A stretch of 33,126 nucleotides of DNA, taken from Sphingomonadaceae bacterium (GTDB taxonomy: Bacteria; Pseudomonadota; Alphaproteobacteria; Sphingomonadales; Sphingomonadaceae). This document shows, one piece after another, positions 25,139 through 33,126 of this stretch. Positions within the stretch are counted from its first letter, which is position 1; each line of letters opens with the position of its first letter. A model generated the notes under the pieces. That model did not search any database. It was not told the origin of the DNA and saw nothing but the letters and a program-made list of their open reading frames with translations. The stretch covers positions 1 to 33,126 of the forward strand of contig JANYGC010000032.1 in NCBI GenBank assembly GCA_025359425.1. Direction: 5' to 3'. The position numbers were made by a program, and so were the translations under genes.

Positions 25139-27049
25139 TTAGACCGGATTATACCAGATCGCCGAGGTGTAGCCGCGTTCCTGCTGCTTGAGCTGGATCG
25201 CTGCGTCGAGCGTCAGGTGGTATTTGACCATGTCGTAATTGACCCAGCTCGGGGTCGGAATCATCAACACCCGAACGTAATAGAACGCGCGTTGGCCGGG
25301 GTTGAACTCGGGATCGGTCCAGACTGTCGAGAGTTCGGGCGCGCCGATTGTATTGGTATAAGTTGCCTTGGTCACATCCACGGTGTCGCCCACAGCGGGC
25401 ACCTTGCCGCCGACCGGCTTGCGCTGATCCATCGCGCTCCACACCACGTCGAACACCTTTTCGTGCGCGGCACCGGCCTGATCGACCCAGCCCTTGACCA
25501 CCTGGACCCGGTCGAGGTTGCCGTCGAGCGGGTCCTTCAGCGCCGAGACGATGAAACTGGGCGCACCGCTGCCCGCTGTGCTGGGTCCGTGTGGGGCAAG
25601 CGTGCCGCCCATCGGCACCCCGCGCTGATAGCCGACTTTGACCCAGTCGCTCTTGAGGTCATCGGCCTTGAAATCCCATCCGCCGAAGAACCGCACGGTC
25701 ATCCGCGGGCCGGTGGTGCCATAGACCTCATGCCGCATCATCGCGTCGAAAATCGCGGTGCGGCTGTTCGATGTCGCCCAGACTGCGGCATAGCCGCTCG
25801 CCAGCGACTGCCAGTTCATCCGTCCGACTCGCTCAACCGTCATGCCCGGGATGAAGCTGTCGGTCGCACGATGCTGGCTCGGCTCGACCCCGGGGTGCTT
25901 GCCGAAAAAGTTGTTGTCGTCCGCAGTTGCCAGTGAAGTGTGTGCGTCGGTCGAGCCGATGACGCCGAACTTGTAAGGGTTCACCCCGGTGCGCTGCTCG
26001 ATCAGCAGCCCGCGTTTGAGCGCCTCGCGGACATAGCTGCCAGCAAGGTCGCCCGGCTTGGTTGGTTGGGTGTTGAGCAGGTTGTTTAGGTCCCACCCCG
26101 CAGTGCCATAACCAGCGAACTCGTCATTGGGCGAGAGGAAGGGATGGGCTTCGCTGTCCCCCTTGATCTGGGTAATTTCGACAACCGGTTCATGCGCGGC
26201 GCGGCGCCGCGCATATTCCGCGCTGATCGGCCCGCCATTGGGGTCGGTCAACATGAACATCAGTCCGTTCGACAAGTTCGAATTGTGCGGGATCGCGAGC
26301 ACCTTGCCGCCGGTTTTCGCCTGGTAGGCGTCCATGTAATCCCACAGCTTGTCGGGCCACAGTTCGGCGCTCGGATCGAGCGGATCGACCTGGCTGACCT
26401 TGTCGATCCCGTCGCGGAAGATGACATTGCGGTGCAGGTTGTTGCCGCCCTGCATCAGCGTGTATTCGAACCCGAAGAATGCGGTGAACTTGCCTGGCTG
26501 GTTATAGCTTTCGACCGTGGTCAGGCTATCGCTCCATACCTTGTGCGTGCGCTCGACTGCTTTGGCCGGATCGTTAAGCCCGGCGGGCAATTTGCCATGT
26601 GCACGCGCATCGAGCATTTCGGCAGTGGCCTGAAGCGAGCCCTTGGTCCCTTCGTGCATCAGGTCGTACCAGCGCAGCAGGGTCGGGTCGCTGATCAGCA
26701 TGCGCGGCGCATCGTACAGCGCCTTGGTCGCCCCCAGACCTTCCGCGTGATCGGTCACCACCAGAAAATCGAGCGGCCGTTGCAGTTTGGCCTTGATCCC
26801 GGTCGATGAGGTTACTTCCTCGCCGCTGGCAAAGCGCAGCGCGGCTTCGGGATCGAGCCGGTTGCCGAACCCGAAAGCATCGACCGAGTTGGCGGTGTGG
26901 AGGTGTGTGTCGCCCCAATAGACCCGCTCGGGATAAGCAGTGTCCTTCACCTCGGTCTGGGTGCCGACCATCTTGGTCAGTTTTTGGCAGCCGCTGACCA
27001 GAGCGGTCGATCCCAGCAGCATTATCGCCGCCACCACAGCCTTGCGCAT
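25139..27049 (-). CDS. DUF3604 lipoprotein with PHP-like metal motifs
   Basis: A 636-residue exported protein. The N-terminus MRKAVVAAIMLLGSTALVSGCQ is a lipoprotein signal with Cys21. The DUF3604 domain starts with RVYWGDTHLHTANSVDAFG, and later has FLVVTDHAEGLG, LAIPHNSNLSNG and GSTDAHTSLA; these His/Asp motifs are arranged as in PHP-superfamily metal-dependent phosphoesterases, suggesting a periplasmic hydrolase. The family has no assigned substrate. Of three consecutive ATG codons I choose the last (27049), because GGGGAG lies at the proper 6-nt spacing. It is the first gene of the operon with the PpiC-like, HupE-like and crotonase genes. Confidence 0.87.
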   Translation of the reverse strand: MRKAVVAAIMLLGSTALVSGCQKLTKMVGTQTEVKDTAYPERVYWGDTHLHTANSVDAFGFGNRLDPEAALRFASGEEVTSSTGIKAKLQRPLDFLVVTDHAEGLGATKALYDAPRMLISDPTLLRWYDLMHEGTKGSLQATAEMLDARAHGKLPAGLNDPAKAVERTHKVWSDSLTTVESYNQPGKFTAFFGFEYTLMQGGNNLHRNVIFRDGIDKVSQVDPLDPSAELWPDKLWDYMDAYQAKTGGKVLAIPHNSNLSNGLMFMLTDPNGGPISAEYARRRAAHEPVVEITQIKGDSEAHPFLSPNDEFAGYGTAGWDLNNLLNTQPTKPGDLAGSYVREALKRGLLIEQRTGVNPYKFGVIGSTDAHTSLATADDNNFFGKHPGVEPSQHRATDSFIPGMTVERVGRMNWQSLASGYAAVWATSNSRTAIFDAMMRHEVYGTTGPRMTVRFFGGWDFKADDLKSDWVKVGYQRGVPMGGTLAPHGPSTAGSGAPSFIVSALKDPLDGNLDRVQVVKGWVDQAGAAHEKVFDVVWSAMDQRKPVGGKVPAVGDTVDVTKATYTNTIGAPELSTVWTDPEFNPGQRAFYYVRVLMIPTPSWVNYDMVKYHLTLDAAIQLKQQERGYTSAIWYNPV

Positions 27050-27157
27050 CATCATCTCCCCATCCCACTCGGTTTTCATACGCAACTTGCCAGCTTGGCC
27101 GTGCGCGTCAAGCGGTGTCCAATGGGCACTGGCACTTAATCCCGGCGATGAACGTGT

Positions 27158-28684
27158 TCAATTCGGCACCGGCCTGCCCCCCGGCTTCCATTCAATCCGC
27201 CCCGGCGCATCCGCAACCGTCTGCGTTAGCGCGTAGAAAAAGCGATTGAAGTCTCCCGCCGCCTTCCAGTCGAGCGGGGTTGATAAATCGTCGGCCGGGT
27301 GGTGATAGCGATGTTGATACCAGTCGCGATACCGCTCGCGCGAGGAATCGTCGTACGTCGCAAAGACGAAGCTCGTCCCTGGAATTCCGGCCTTCATGAA
27401 CGGCCAATTGTCCGAACGGCGCAGGAGATTGCGTTCGGGTTCGGGATCTTCTTGCAATGCGATCCCGCGTGGCTCGGCCACTTGCCGGACAAAATCGCCG
27501 AGACTGCTTTCCTTCAGGCCGTGCACAGTCAAGACCGCCAACGGGTAAAGCGGCCGGATCTGGTCGAGATTGATAATTGCGGCGATCGACGTCAGTGGAA
27601 CAGTCGGATGAGCAACGAACCAGGTTGACCCCAGCAACCCTTTCTCTTCGCCAGTAAACGCCGCGAACAGCACCGGGCGGCGAAACCCGTTCCCGGCGCG
27701 GATCAGCGCCAGCCGCTCAAGCAAAGCAACATAAGCAGCATTGTCGAGCGCGCCGTTATAGATCGTATCGCCCGCAACCGCCTCGCCCCGTCCATAACCG
27801 TCGAGATGCGCCGAGACGACGATCACCTCGTCTGCCAGCGCTGGGTCCGTGCCTGGAAGCATCGCCAGCACGTTGGCAGAACGTATTGCTTTCTGGACAA
27901 TCGTTAAATCCGAGTTGAATTGCCCGAGATCGGCCGGAGCCAACGCCGCACTCGCGCTTCCATCGGTCAAGACTTCCGCGGCATTGGGCATCAAGGCCGA
28001 CAGGGCGTCAGGATTGAGTGTTCCCGACAGGAATGGTTTCTGCGCTGGGGCAGCTTGTCCGGCAATTGTCACCGTGCGGGAATAAGCGAACGGCCAGCGG
28101 ATCGGTTCGCCCGGCAGCCCCGGAGCCGCAATCAGCAGCATGCCCGCAGCCTCGGCGTCGCGTAGCGCCTGGGCGCGGTCAAACCCCAAGAGATGTGCCG
28201 GGGGCGGTCGCCCGTAGCAGACGACGAGCTTGCCGCGCACATCGGTAATTTCCTTCGGCCCGCAATAGCCGCGGAAAGTTGCGGGGACCGAGAGGTGCTG
28301 CGGCGTATCGACTGTGGGCGAGATCGTCAGATCGAAATTCAAGCGAAGTCGATGGTTCTGGAACGCGATCGTCGAATGTCCGCTGTCTACCCGCAGATCA
28401 TCGAAGGCAATGGTCTGGAACCAGCTGCCCTTCGGCCCGGCAGGTTTAAGCCCAGCCTGCGCAAACCGGCGGGCAACAACTGCGGCTGCCCGATTGTACC
28501 CGGGCGAACCGATATCCCTGCCTTCCATCGCATCGCCCGAAAGCTCGCGCGTTAGTGACCACCACGCCAAAGTGTCTGGAGTGGAAACGGTAGGAGCGTT
28601 CACCGCTTTCGCCGCAGAATTCGACTGGGCCAGCGCCGCGAATGACGCCAGCCCGATCATTGCGATTTTTCCTGACACCGTCAC
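27158..28684 (-). CDS. Secreted M28-family zinc aminopeptidase
   Basis: A 508-residue exported peptidase. A signal peptide (residues 1-24) is followed by a mature N-terminal part, a protease-associated (PA) domain around residues 130-260 (RGKLVVCYGRPP, GMLLIAAPGLPGEP), and the M28 catalytic domain. The two-zinc ligand set is complete: His in VVSAHLDGYG, Asp in NGALDNAAY, Glu-Glu in FTGEEKGLLGS, Asp in IINLDQIRP and His in YHHPADDLST. It likely trims peptides in the periplasm. GTG at 28684 is used, with AGGGGG 6 nt upstream. It precedes the DUF3604 gene by 108 nt on the same strand and may be co-transcribed. Confidence 0.92.
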   Translation of the reverse strand: MTVSGKIAMIGLASFAALAQSNSAAKAVNAPTVSTPDTLAWWSLTRELSGDAMEGRDIGSPGYNRAAAVVARRFAQAGLKPAGPKGSWFQTIAFDDLRVDSGHSTIAFQNHRLRLNFDLTISPTVDTPQHLSVPATFRGYCGPKEITDVRGKLVVCYGRPPPAHLLGFDRAQALRDAEAAGMLLIAAPGLPGEPIRWPFAYSRTVTIAGQAAPAQKPFLSGTLNPDALSALMPNAAEVLTDGSASAALAPADLGQFNSDLTIVQKAIRSANVLAMLPGTDPALADEVIVVSAHLDGYGRGEAVAGDTIYNGALDNAAYVALLERLALIRAGNGFRRPVLFAAFTGEEKGLLGSTWFVAHPTVPLTSIAAIINLDQIRPLYPLAVLTVHGLKESSLGDFVRQVAEPRGIALQEDPEPERNLLRRSDNWPFMKAGIPGTSFVFATYDDSSRERYRDWYQHRYHHPADDLSTPLDWKAAGDFNRFFYALTQTVADAPGRIEWKPGGRPVPN

Positions 28685-28957
28685 GGTGCACCCCCTGCCA
28701 AGCCGAAACCATGCAAGCCGGTCCTGCGCATGTAAAGCAAGGCCGTGGTGCCAAGCTGCAATCTGAGGGAGGAATGGTGGACAGACCCAAGCTCAGGCCA
28801 CACTGTGCTACGCACACCTAGAAGCAGACCCTGCGCTTCGCGCAGCCAGTTTGATCGGGGTATCGATTCACCAAGCTAGTGCGGAGAAGGGTGGCGCGCT
28901 GGGCGAGGGCGGTGCGACCCAAGGTGCTGAGCTCCACCCAGCCCATGGCCGATCCGT
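28685..28957. other. Intergenic gap between M28 peptidase and DHA2 transporter genes
   Basis: I see no gene here. It should hold the peptidase promoter and the end of the transporter gene. The only structure noted is a small CTGCGC-TTC-GCGCAG hairpin at 28831-28845, with no T-run. Confidence 0.5.
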
Positions 28958-30508
28958 TCAATCACCCGCGTGCGCATGAGGATCAGCCCGCTTCACCCAA
29001 AGCAGCAGGGCAAGGGCCAGCGCGGTTGCCAACCCGATCAGCAACCACGCATCGTTGATTGCATGAACCAGCGCGGCCTTTTCAACCAATGGTCGGACCA
29101 TCGCTTCAGTGAACTCGTCCGGCGGCTGGCCCAATTGTTCGAGGAAGGCATCGCGCGGGATCCCGATACCGACGGCTGTTGCAACATTGCCGGCGCGCAG
29201 CTGAGCCTCGATGGCGGCACCGTAAATCGCGCTGCGACTGAAGATCACCGTGTCGATCAGCGCTAGCCCCAATGCTCCGCCCAGGTTGCGCATCAGGTTG
29301 AACAGGCCGCTGCCATCGGCGACCAGCGTGGGTGAGAGGCGCCCCAAAGCCATGCGCGTTGGCGGCAGCAGGCAGAACATGATCGCCGCTCCGCGCAGAA
29401 ACTGTGGCAGCACCATCTCCGCGGCATCGGTATCAGCGGTCTGCTTGCTGCTGAGCCACATGCCTACTGCAAAGAGGGCGAAGCCAGCGAACGTGAGTAT
29501 CCGCGCATCGATCCGGCGTTCAAGATACACTGCCAGCGGGGCCGAGACCAGCTGGGCGATCCCGGTTACCAGCATGATCTCGCCGATGCGCAGCGATCCG
29601 TGCTCGCGCACCAGTCCAAGGAAGAATGGCATCAGGTAAGTCGAACCGAACAGGCCAATTCCCAGCACGAAGCTGAGCACGCAGCCGATGGTGAAATTGC
29701 GGTCGGTAAAGCAGCGCAGTTCCACCAGCGGCCAGCCCGAGCGCAAGGTCTTGATGACGAAGAACAGCCCGGCCAGGACAAAAAGCGCCAGCAGCCCCGC
29801 CACCCGCGGCGCATCCCACCCCAGCGTTGGCGCATCCTTGAGGCCGATTTCCAAAGCGACCAGCGACACCGCCAGCGCGACCAGCGCGGCTGGGTCGAAG
29901 GCCCGGTGGATGCGCCTATTCATGCCATCGCCGCGCAGCAGGACCGCCGCCGTCAGCGCTGCCACGATGCCCGGCGCGATGTTGATCCGGAACAGCCAGT
30001 GCCATGACCAGGTCTGCGTGATCCAGCCGCCAACAATCGGCCCGACCGTCGGTGCCAGCACCGCCGCGACCCCGGCAATCGTCGTCGCCAGCCCCTGCGA
30101 GCGCTGCGGGAACATCAGGAACACGGCAGAAAATACCGCCGGGATCAGCGTTCCTCCGGCGAACCCTTGGACAATCCGCCAGCCAACCAGCGCTTCGAAT
30201 GACTGGCTTTGCCCACACGCAGCCGAGGCGAGCGTAAATACGGCAACCGCGCCAACGAATAGCCAACGCATCCCCAAACGTGCGGTGAGGTATCCGGTCA
30301 GCGGGATCGCGACTATCTCTGCAGTCAGGTAGGCGGTCTGGATCCACACCATTTGGTCAGGCGCGATGTCCAGCGCCTGCTGGATTGACGGGAGCGAGGT
30401 AGCGACAATCTGAATGTCGAGGATCGCCATGAACATGCCCAGGCACATGATCACGAAACCGCCCCAAGTGCGCAGATCGCTGCGAGATGCCGATTCCCTT
30501 TCGTTCAT
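28958..30508 (-). CDS. MFS transporter of the DHA2 (EmrB/QacA, 14-helix) family
   Basis: A 516-residue inner-membrane exporter driven by the proton gradient. Fourteen hydrophobic segments are apparent. Family marks are FMAILDIQIVATSLPSIQ in helix 1 (the LDxTIVNVALP-type motif of DHA2 proteins) and RIVQGFAGGTLIPAVFS in helix 4 with the conserved Arg, plus antiporter-type GPIVGGWITQ in helix 5. It is divergent from the type III polyketide synthase gene, sharing a 166-nt promoter region. No HlyD-type adaptor gene is seen within the window. Export of the polyketide product is a reasonable guess. Confidence 0.9.
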   Translation of the reverse strand: MNERESASRSDLRTWGGFVIMCLGMFMAILDIQIVATSLPSIQQALDIAPDQMVWIQTAYLTAEIVAIPLTGYLTARLGMRWLFVGAVAVFTLASAACGQSQSFEALVGWRIVQGFAGGTLIPAVFSAVFLMFPQRSQGLATTIAGVAAVLAPTVGPIVGGWITQTWSWHWLFRINIAPGIVAALTAAVLLRGDGMNRRIHRAFDPAALVALAVSLVALEIGLKDAPTLGWDAPRVAGLLALFVLAGLFFVIKTLRSGWPLVELRCFTDRNFTIGCVLSFVLGIGLFGSTYLMPFFLGLVREHGSLRIGEIMLVTGIAQLVSAPLAVYLERRIDARILTFAGFALFAVGMWLSSKQTADTDAAEMVLPQFLRGAAIMFCLLPPTRMALGRLSPTLVADGSGLFNLMRNLGGALGLALIDTVIFSRSAIYGAAIEAQLRAGNVATAVGIGIPRDAFLEQLGQPPDEFTEAMVRPLVEKAALVHAINDAWLLIGLATALALALLLWVKRADPHAHAGD

Positions 30509-30674
30509 CTTGGCAGTTTCCAGTAAAGTGACAGGAGATCCGGCAGGGCGAATGTCGGTAAACGATCACGCGGTTAATCGGTTGCTCAGGCGCTGGAACG
30601 CATATGTGAGCGGTTCGTTTTTGCTGCAACGCGTAATCACCGGTCAGCCGGTCAAACCGGGACGACCCCAAACC
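30509..30674. promoter_or_regulatory. Divergent promoter region with possible ACCGG-N4-CCGGT operator
   Basis: The 166-nt gap separates the DHA2 gene from the polyketide synthase gene. ACCGGTCAGCCGGT at 30639-30652 has inverted 5-bp arms, and CCGGTCA is repeated directly. This could be a regulator site controlling one or both genes. No regulator gene is adjacent. An AT-richer run CGTTTTTGC and TAATC lies just upstream of the palindrome. Confidence 0.3.
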
Positions 30675-31721
30675 ATGACCGTAACCATGCTGTCGGTGGC
30701 AACCACCACACCTCCCAACATACTCTCGCAGGATTTGGCTCTGTCGGTCGCTCGGGAGTTGCTGGGGGGGCAGTTCGACGATTTCGACCGCCTTAGCGCG
30801 GTCTATGCCAATGCCGGCATCGCCTGCCGCCAGCTCGCCCGCCCGGTCGAATGGTATCTTGAACCCCGCGACTTCACCGAACGCACGGCAGTCTACCTAG
30901 AAGTGGCGCTCGACCTTTTCGTCATCGCCGCAGAGGCAGCCTTGGCCGAAGCAGAACTGACCGCAGAACAGATCGACACCATCGTGACCGTGTCCTCGAC
31001 CGGGATCGCGACGCCCAGCCTCGAGGCCCGCGCGATGGGCCGGATGGGATTCCGCACCGATGTCGTGCGTGTGCCAGTATTCGGTTTGGGCTGCGCGGGT
31101 GGAGTTTCGGGCCTCGCGCTAGCCGCCAAGCTGGCGCGGGCCACGCCGGGCAGCAACGTGCTGTTCGTCGCCGTGGAACTCTGCAGTCTCGCGCTGCGCA
31201 CCGAAGGCGTGGGCAAGGCCGACATCGTCTCGACCGCGCTGTTCGGCGACGGCGCGGCGGCCTGCGTCGTACGCGTTGGCGATGAAGGGTTCACCCAGAT
31301 CACCGGCAGCGCGGAAAAGACCTGGCCCGAAACGCTCGACATCATGGGCTGGCAGATGGAGCCGAGCGGGCTTGGCGTCGTGCTAAACCGCGCCATTCCC
31401 GTCTTCGCGCGGCGCAACATGGCCGAGGCGATGACCCAGATGCTCGAACCGCAGGGCTTGCAGACTGGCGATGTCGACCGGTTTATCTGCCATCCCGGCG
31501 GGGCTAAGGTGGTAGATGCGATGGAACTGGCACTGAGCCTCGAGCAGGGCTCGCTCGATCAGGAGCGCGAAGTGCTGCGACTTCACGGCAACATGTCCGC
31601 ACCCACCGCGCTGTTCGTGCTCGACCGGGTGCGCTCGCAGGAGATGCCGCCACTGTCGGTTCTGACCGCTTTGGGCCCCGGCTTTACCGCCAGCAGCGTT
31701 ACCCTTAGGCGGGCTGCATGA
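30675..31721 (+). CDS. Type III polyketide synthase (chalcone/stilbene-synthase-like)
   Basis: A 348-residue homodimeric condensing enzyme that extends an acyl-CoA starter with malonyl-CoA and cyclises it to a pyrone or resorcinol. The catalytic triad is complete: Cys140 in FGLGCAGGVSGL, His273 in FICHPGGAKV, and Asn306 in LHGNMSAPT. ATPSLEARAMGRMGFRTD and the C-terminal ALGPGFTASSVTLR are typical for the bacterial BpsA/PKS18-like group. I take ATG at 30675 (a second ATG at 30687 is possible); the longer frame from 30414 overlaps the divergent gene and is not like the family. Its stop overlaps the start of a methyltransferase-like gene. Confidence 0.93.
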   Translation: MTVTMLSVATTTPPNILSQDLALSVARELLGGQFDDFDRLSAVYANAGIACRQLARPVEWYLEPRDFTERTAVYLEVALDLFVIAAEAALAEAELTAEQIDTIVTVSSTGIATPSLEARAMGRMGFRTDVVRVPVFGLGCAGGVSGLALAAKLARATPGSNVLFVAVELCSLALRTEGVGKADIVSTALFGDGAAACVVRVGDEGFTQITGSAEKTWPETLDIMGWQMEPSGLGVVLNRAIPVFARRNMAEAMTQMLEPQGLQTGDVDRFICHPGGAKVVDAMELALSLEQGSLDQEREVLRLHGNMSAPTALFVLDRVRSQEMPPLSVLTALGPGFTASSVTLRRAA

Positions 31722-32233
31722 GCCTGCCTTACCTGATCATGGCGCTGGTTACCTTGCAGCGTCTCGGCGAACTGGTGATTGCGTCCAGCAACACCCGCCA
31801 CTTGCGTGCGCAGGGCGCGGTCGAGTATGGCCGCAACCACTATCCGGTGATGGTCGCGCTCCATGCCTCATGGCTGGCGGCGCTGTGGTTTTCAGTCGGC
31901 GGACGACCGGTGAACATGGTTTTGCTGAGTGTCTTTATCGTGCTGCAGGCGCTGCGCATCTGGGTTCTGGCGACGTTGGGGCGTCGCTGGACCACGCGGA
32001 TCATTGTCTTGCCCGGCGCGCCGCTGGCAACCGGCGGCCCGTTCCGCTTCTTACGCCATCCCAACTACTGCGTGGTTGTCGGCGAAATCGCGGTGCTGCC
32101 GCTAGTGTTCGGACTGACCGGAGTCGCGGTGCTGTTCACGCTCCTCAACGCCGCGATGCTGTGGGTGCGCATCGGCGCAGAGGGCAAAGTTCTGTACGGC
32201 GACGCAGGTCCGTTGCCCGCGGCAGACGCATAA
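31718..32233 (+). CDS. Isoprenylcysteine carboxyl methyltransferase-like membrane protein (BpsB/YpbQ-like)
   Basis: A 171-residue integral membrane protein with about four helices. The ICMT-family cofactor and active-site region is RFLRHPNYCVVVGEIAVLPL near residues 110-130, followed by a final helix ending in VRIGAEGKVLYGD. The start overlaps the polyketide synthase stop as ATGA, so they are translated together. In Bacillus the same pairing (bpsA-bpsB) makes alkylpyrones and methylates their hydroxyl; by analogy this enzyme should O-methylate the polyketide product using S-adenosylmethionine. That is inference from gene pairing. Confidence 0.85.
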   Translation: MSLPYLIMALVTLQRLGELVIASSNTRHLRAQGAVEYGRNHYPVMVALHASWLAALWFSVGGRPVNMVLLSVFIVLQALRIWVLATLGRRWTTRIIVLPGAPLATGGPFRFLRHPNYCVVVGEIAVLPLVFGLTGVAVLFTLLNAAMLWVRIGAEGKVLYGDAGPLPAADA

Positions 32234-32236
32234 CTC

Positions 32237-32503
32237 TTACTTGGGCTTGATCGTCTCGCGCTCGGCCTTGATCCGCAGCATTGCCGCGTGGCAAACCGGC
32301 GAGGTCTGGTCGATCTTGGTGATCATGCAGGCTTCCACTTTTTTCCGGCTGAAGGTGCGCATCTCGTTTGCGCACAGCTTCTTGGCTTCCTGCGCGCAAG
32401 CCTTCTTGCCGAGGTCCTCGGCTGCCTGAGCGATCCCGAAGTTGCCAGCAAAGGCTAGCAGCGTGGCGTAGCCGATGGCGCGCAAGTGCAGAGTTGTGAT
32501 CAT
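32237..32503 (-). CDS. Small secreted cysteine-rich protein (GLG1-like repeat)
   Basis: The 88-residue product has an N-terminal signal peptide (about residues 5-26, ending AQA) and a short mature part with four cysteines: KACAQEAKKLCAN, KVEACMITK, SPVCHAAM. The spacing (C-x7-C ... C-x9..12-C) resembles the cysteine-rich repeats of the GLG1/FGFR group. Probably periplasmic with two disulphides. I use ATG at 32503; the longer frame to 32641 would bury the signal peptide. Convergent with the methyltransferase gene, with only 3 nt between stops. Confidence 0.65.
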   Translation of the reverse strand: MITTLHLRAIGYATLLAFAGNFGIAQAAEDLGKKACAQEAKKLCANEMRTFSRKKVEACMITKIDQTSPVCHAAMLRIKAERETIKPK

Positions 32504-32849
32504 GTGCGAAATCCATAAGTTGTTGGAATGACCGGGCGATGAATGGCATTTTTGGTCAGCGCGAGGGAAGCTGTCATCGACCCGTCCAGCGATTTGCAAG
32601 CAAACACCATTGCTTTCTGGGCAGCAGGAAGCGGCAGGCATGGCAACACGAGCATATTAGGACACCGCCTAATGTCCGCAATCGGGCCGTTCACCGCTCA
32701 GGCTCAGCGACAAGATCGGGGTGGAAAGCAGACATTCGGTTGCCCTGTGCGCTTAGCCAATCACCCGACCAGCAGCCAGTCGGTGCGTTTGTTCGGACAG
32801 AGCCAGCAATGCCCTTCGGCCCGTTCTTGATCAACAGCGACTGCGCCAA
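32504..32849. other. Gene-free gap with short inverted repeats
   Basis: No convincing gene in 346 nt; the open frames here have atypical composition and no ribosome binding site. Two structures are visible: ATTAGG-ACACCG-CCTAAT at about 32657-32674, a small hairpin, and AATGTCCGC (32671-32679) with the near-inverted GCAGACATT (32728-32736). The end of the multicopper oxidase gene follows. Decayed intergenic repeat or regulatory leader are both possible. Confidence 0.5.
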
Positions 32850-33126
32850 TTATGTCCGCACCCGCATGTTGACCATCATGTCACCGTCCTCGTGCTCCAG
32901 ATTGTGGCAATGGAACACGTAGGTCTGATCGCCAGCGAATTCGTGTGAGAAATCGACCGCAAGCCTGATGGTTTCGCCGGGCCAGACCAGCACCGTGTCC
33001 TTCCAGCCAAGGTCGCTGACGATGCGGCCGCTGCCATGCACGCCGAGCGCCTCGATCTGCTTCGGACTGTTCTGGCGGGACAGCACCTGAAACTGAAAAC
33101 CGTGCATGTGCATGGGATGCGGCATG
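32850..33126 (-). CDS. Multicopper oxidase, C-terminal end only (cut by window edge)
   Basis: The last 91-92 residues of a multicopper oxidase. The type 1/type 3 copper motifs are clear: HPMHMHGFQF and YVFHCHNLEHEDGDMMVNM, with the type 1 Met at the usual place after HxxxM-like spacing. Such enzymes oxidise Cu(I), phenols or metal ions, commonly in the periplasm. The N-terminal domains lie beyond 33126, so substrate class and signal peptide cannot be judged. Confidence 0.9.
   Translation of the reverse strand, partial: MPHPMHMHGFQFQVLSRQNSPKQIEALGVHGSGRIVSDLGWKDTVLVWPGETIRLAVDFSHEFAGDQTYVFHCHNLEHEDGDMMVNMRVRT

Noticed and set aside
32539..32922. 127-codon plus-strand open frame near the end of the window
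   Set aside because: It overlaps the multicopper oxidase end on the other strand, lacks a ribosome binding site and shows no protein-like pattern.

Overview
The window looks like a high-GC chromosomal segment of an alphaproteobacterium, most likely a sphingomonad of the Erythrobacteraceae/Sphingomonadaceae type. This rests on overall gene content, GC-rich codon use, the dnaG-rpoD pair, the RibBX form of the riboflavin enzyme and the intergenic palindromes. It is an inference from recognition, not a database result. I saw no rRNA, tRNA, CRISPR array, prophage or classical transposase gene.

Left part (1-5962): rpoD (cut by the window edge) and dnaG lie on the minus strand with a 4-nt overlap. 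They are followed by a small membrane protein with a clear terminator, a palindromic intergenic repeat, a GatB/YqeY protein and carA. Positions 5962-7152 are the most unusual stretch. carA and carB, the two subunits of carbamoyl-phosphate synthase, are separated by a low-GC unknown gene, two copies of an inverted-repeat element, and an antisense DUF559 endonuclease-like gene that fits exactly between repeat copies. The first 12 codons of carB occur three times here, and only the last copy leads into the full gene.

Middle (7153-19533): carB and greA are followed by a minus-strand run of DUF4170 and four small membrane or envelope-stress proteins resembling the enterobacterial yqjD-yqjE-yqjK set. 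Then come eno, a Vps62-like protein, and a plus-strand run of a CHK/aminoglycoside-phosphotransferase-like kinase, a DUF7064-type protein, DUF1214 and DUF1254.

Right part (19530-33126): a minus-strand riboflavin operon contains an HTH-RibBX fusion, ribH and an aldo/keto reductase, ending in a chimeric gene remnant. An 18-bp perfect palindrome lies directly before the HTH-RibBX start and is a candidate autoregulatory operator. Next is a compact minus-strand operon (DUF3604 lipoprotein, PpiC-like chaperone, HupE/UreJ-like membrane protein, enoyl-CoA hydratase), preceded by an M28 peptidase. A type III polyketide synthase coupled to an isoprenylcysteine-methyltransferase-like gene, with a divergent DHA2 exporter, suggests synthesis and O-methylation of an alkylpyrone or alkylresorcinol. 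The window ends with a small Cys-rich secreted protein and the C-terminus of a multicopper oxidase.

The best candidates for something new are the carB-start/repeat/DUF559 cassette, the HTH-RibBX fusion with its palindrome, and the T3PKS-methyltransferase-exporter locus.
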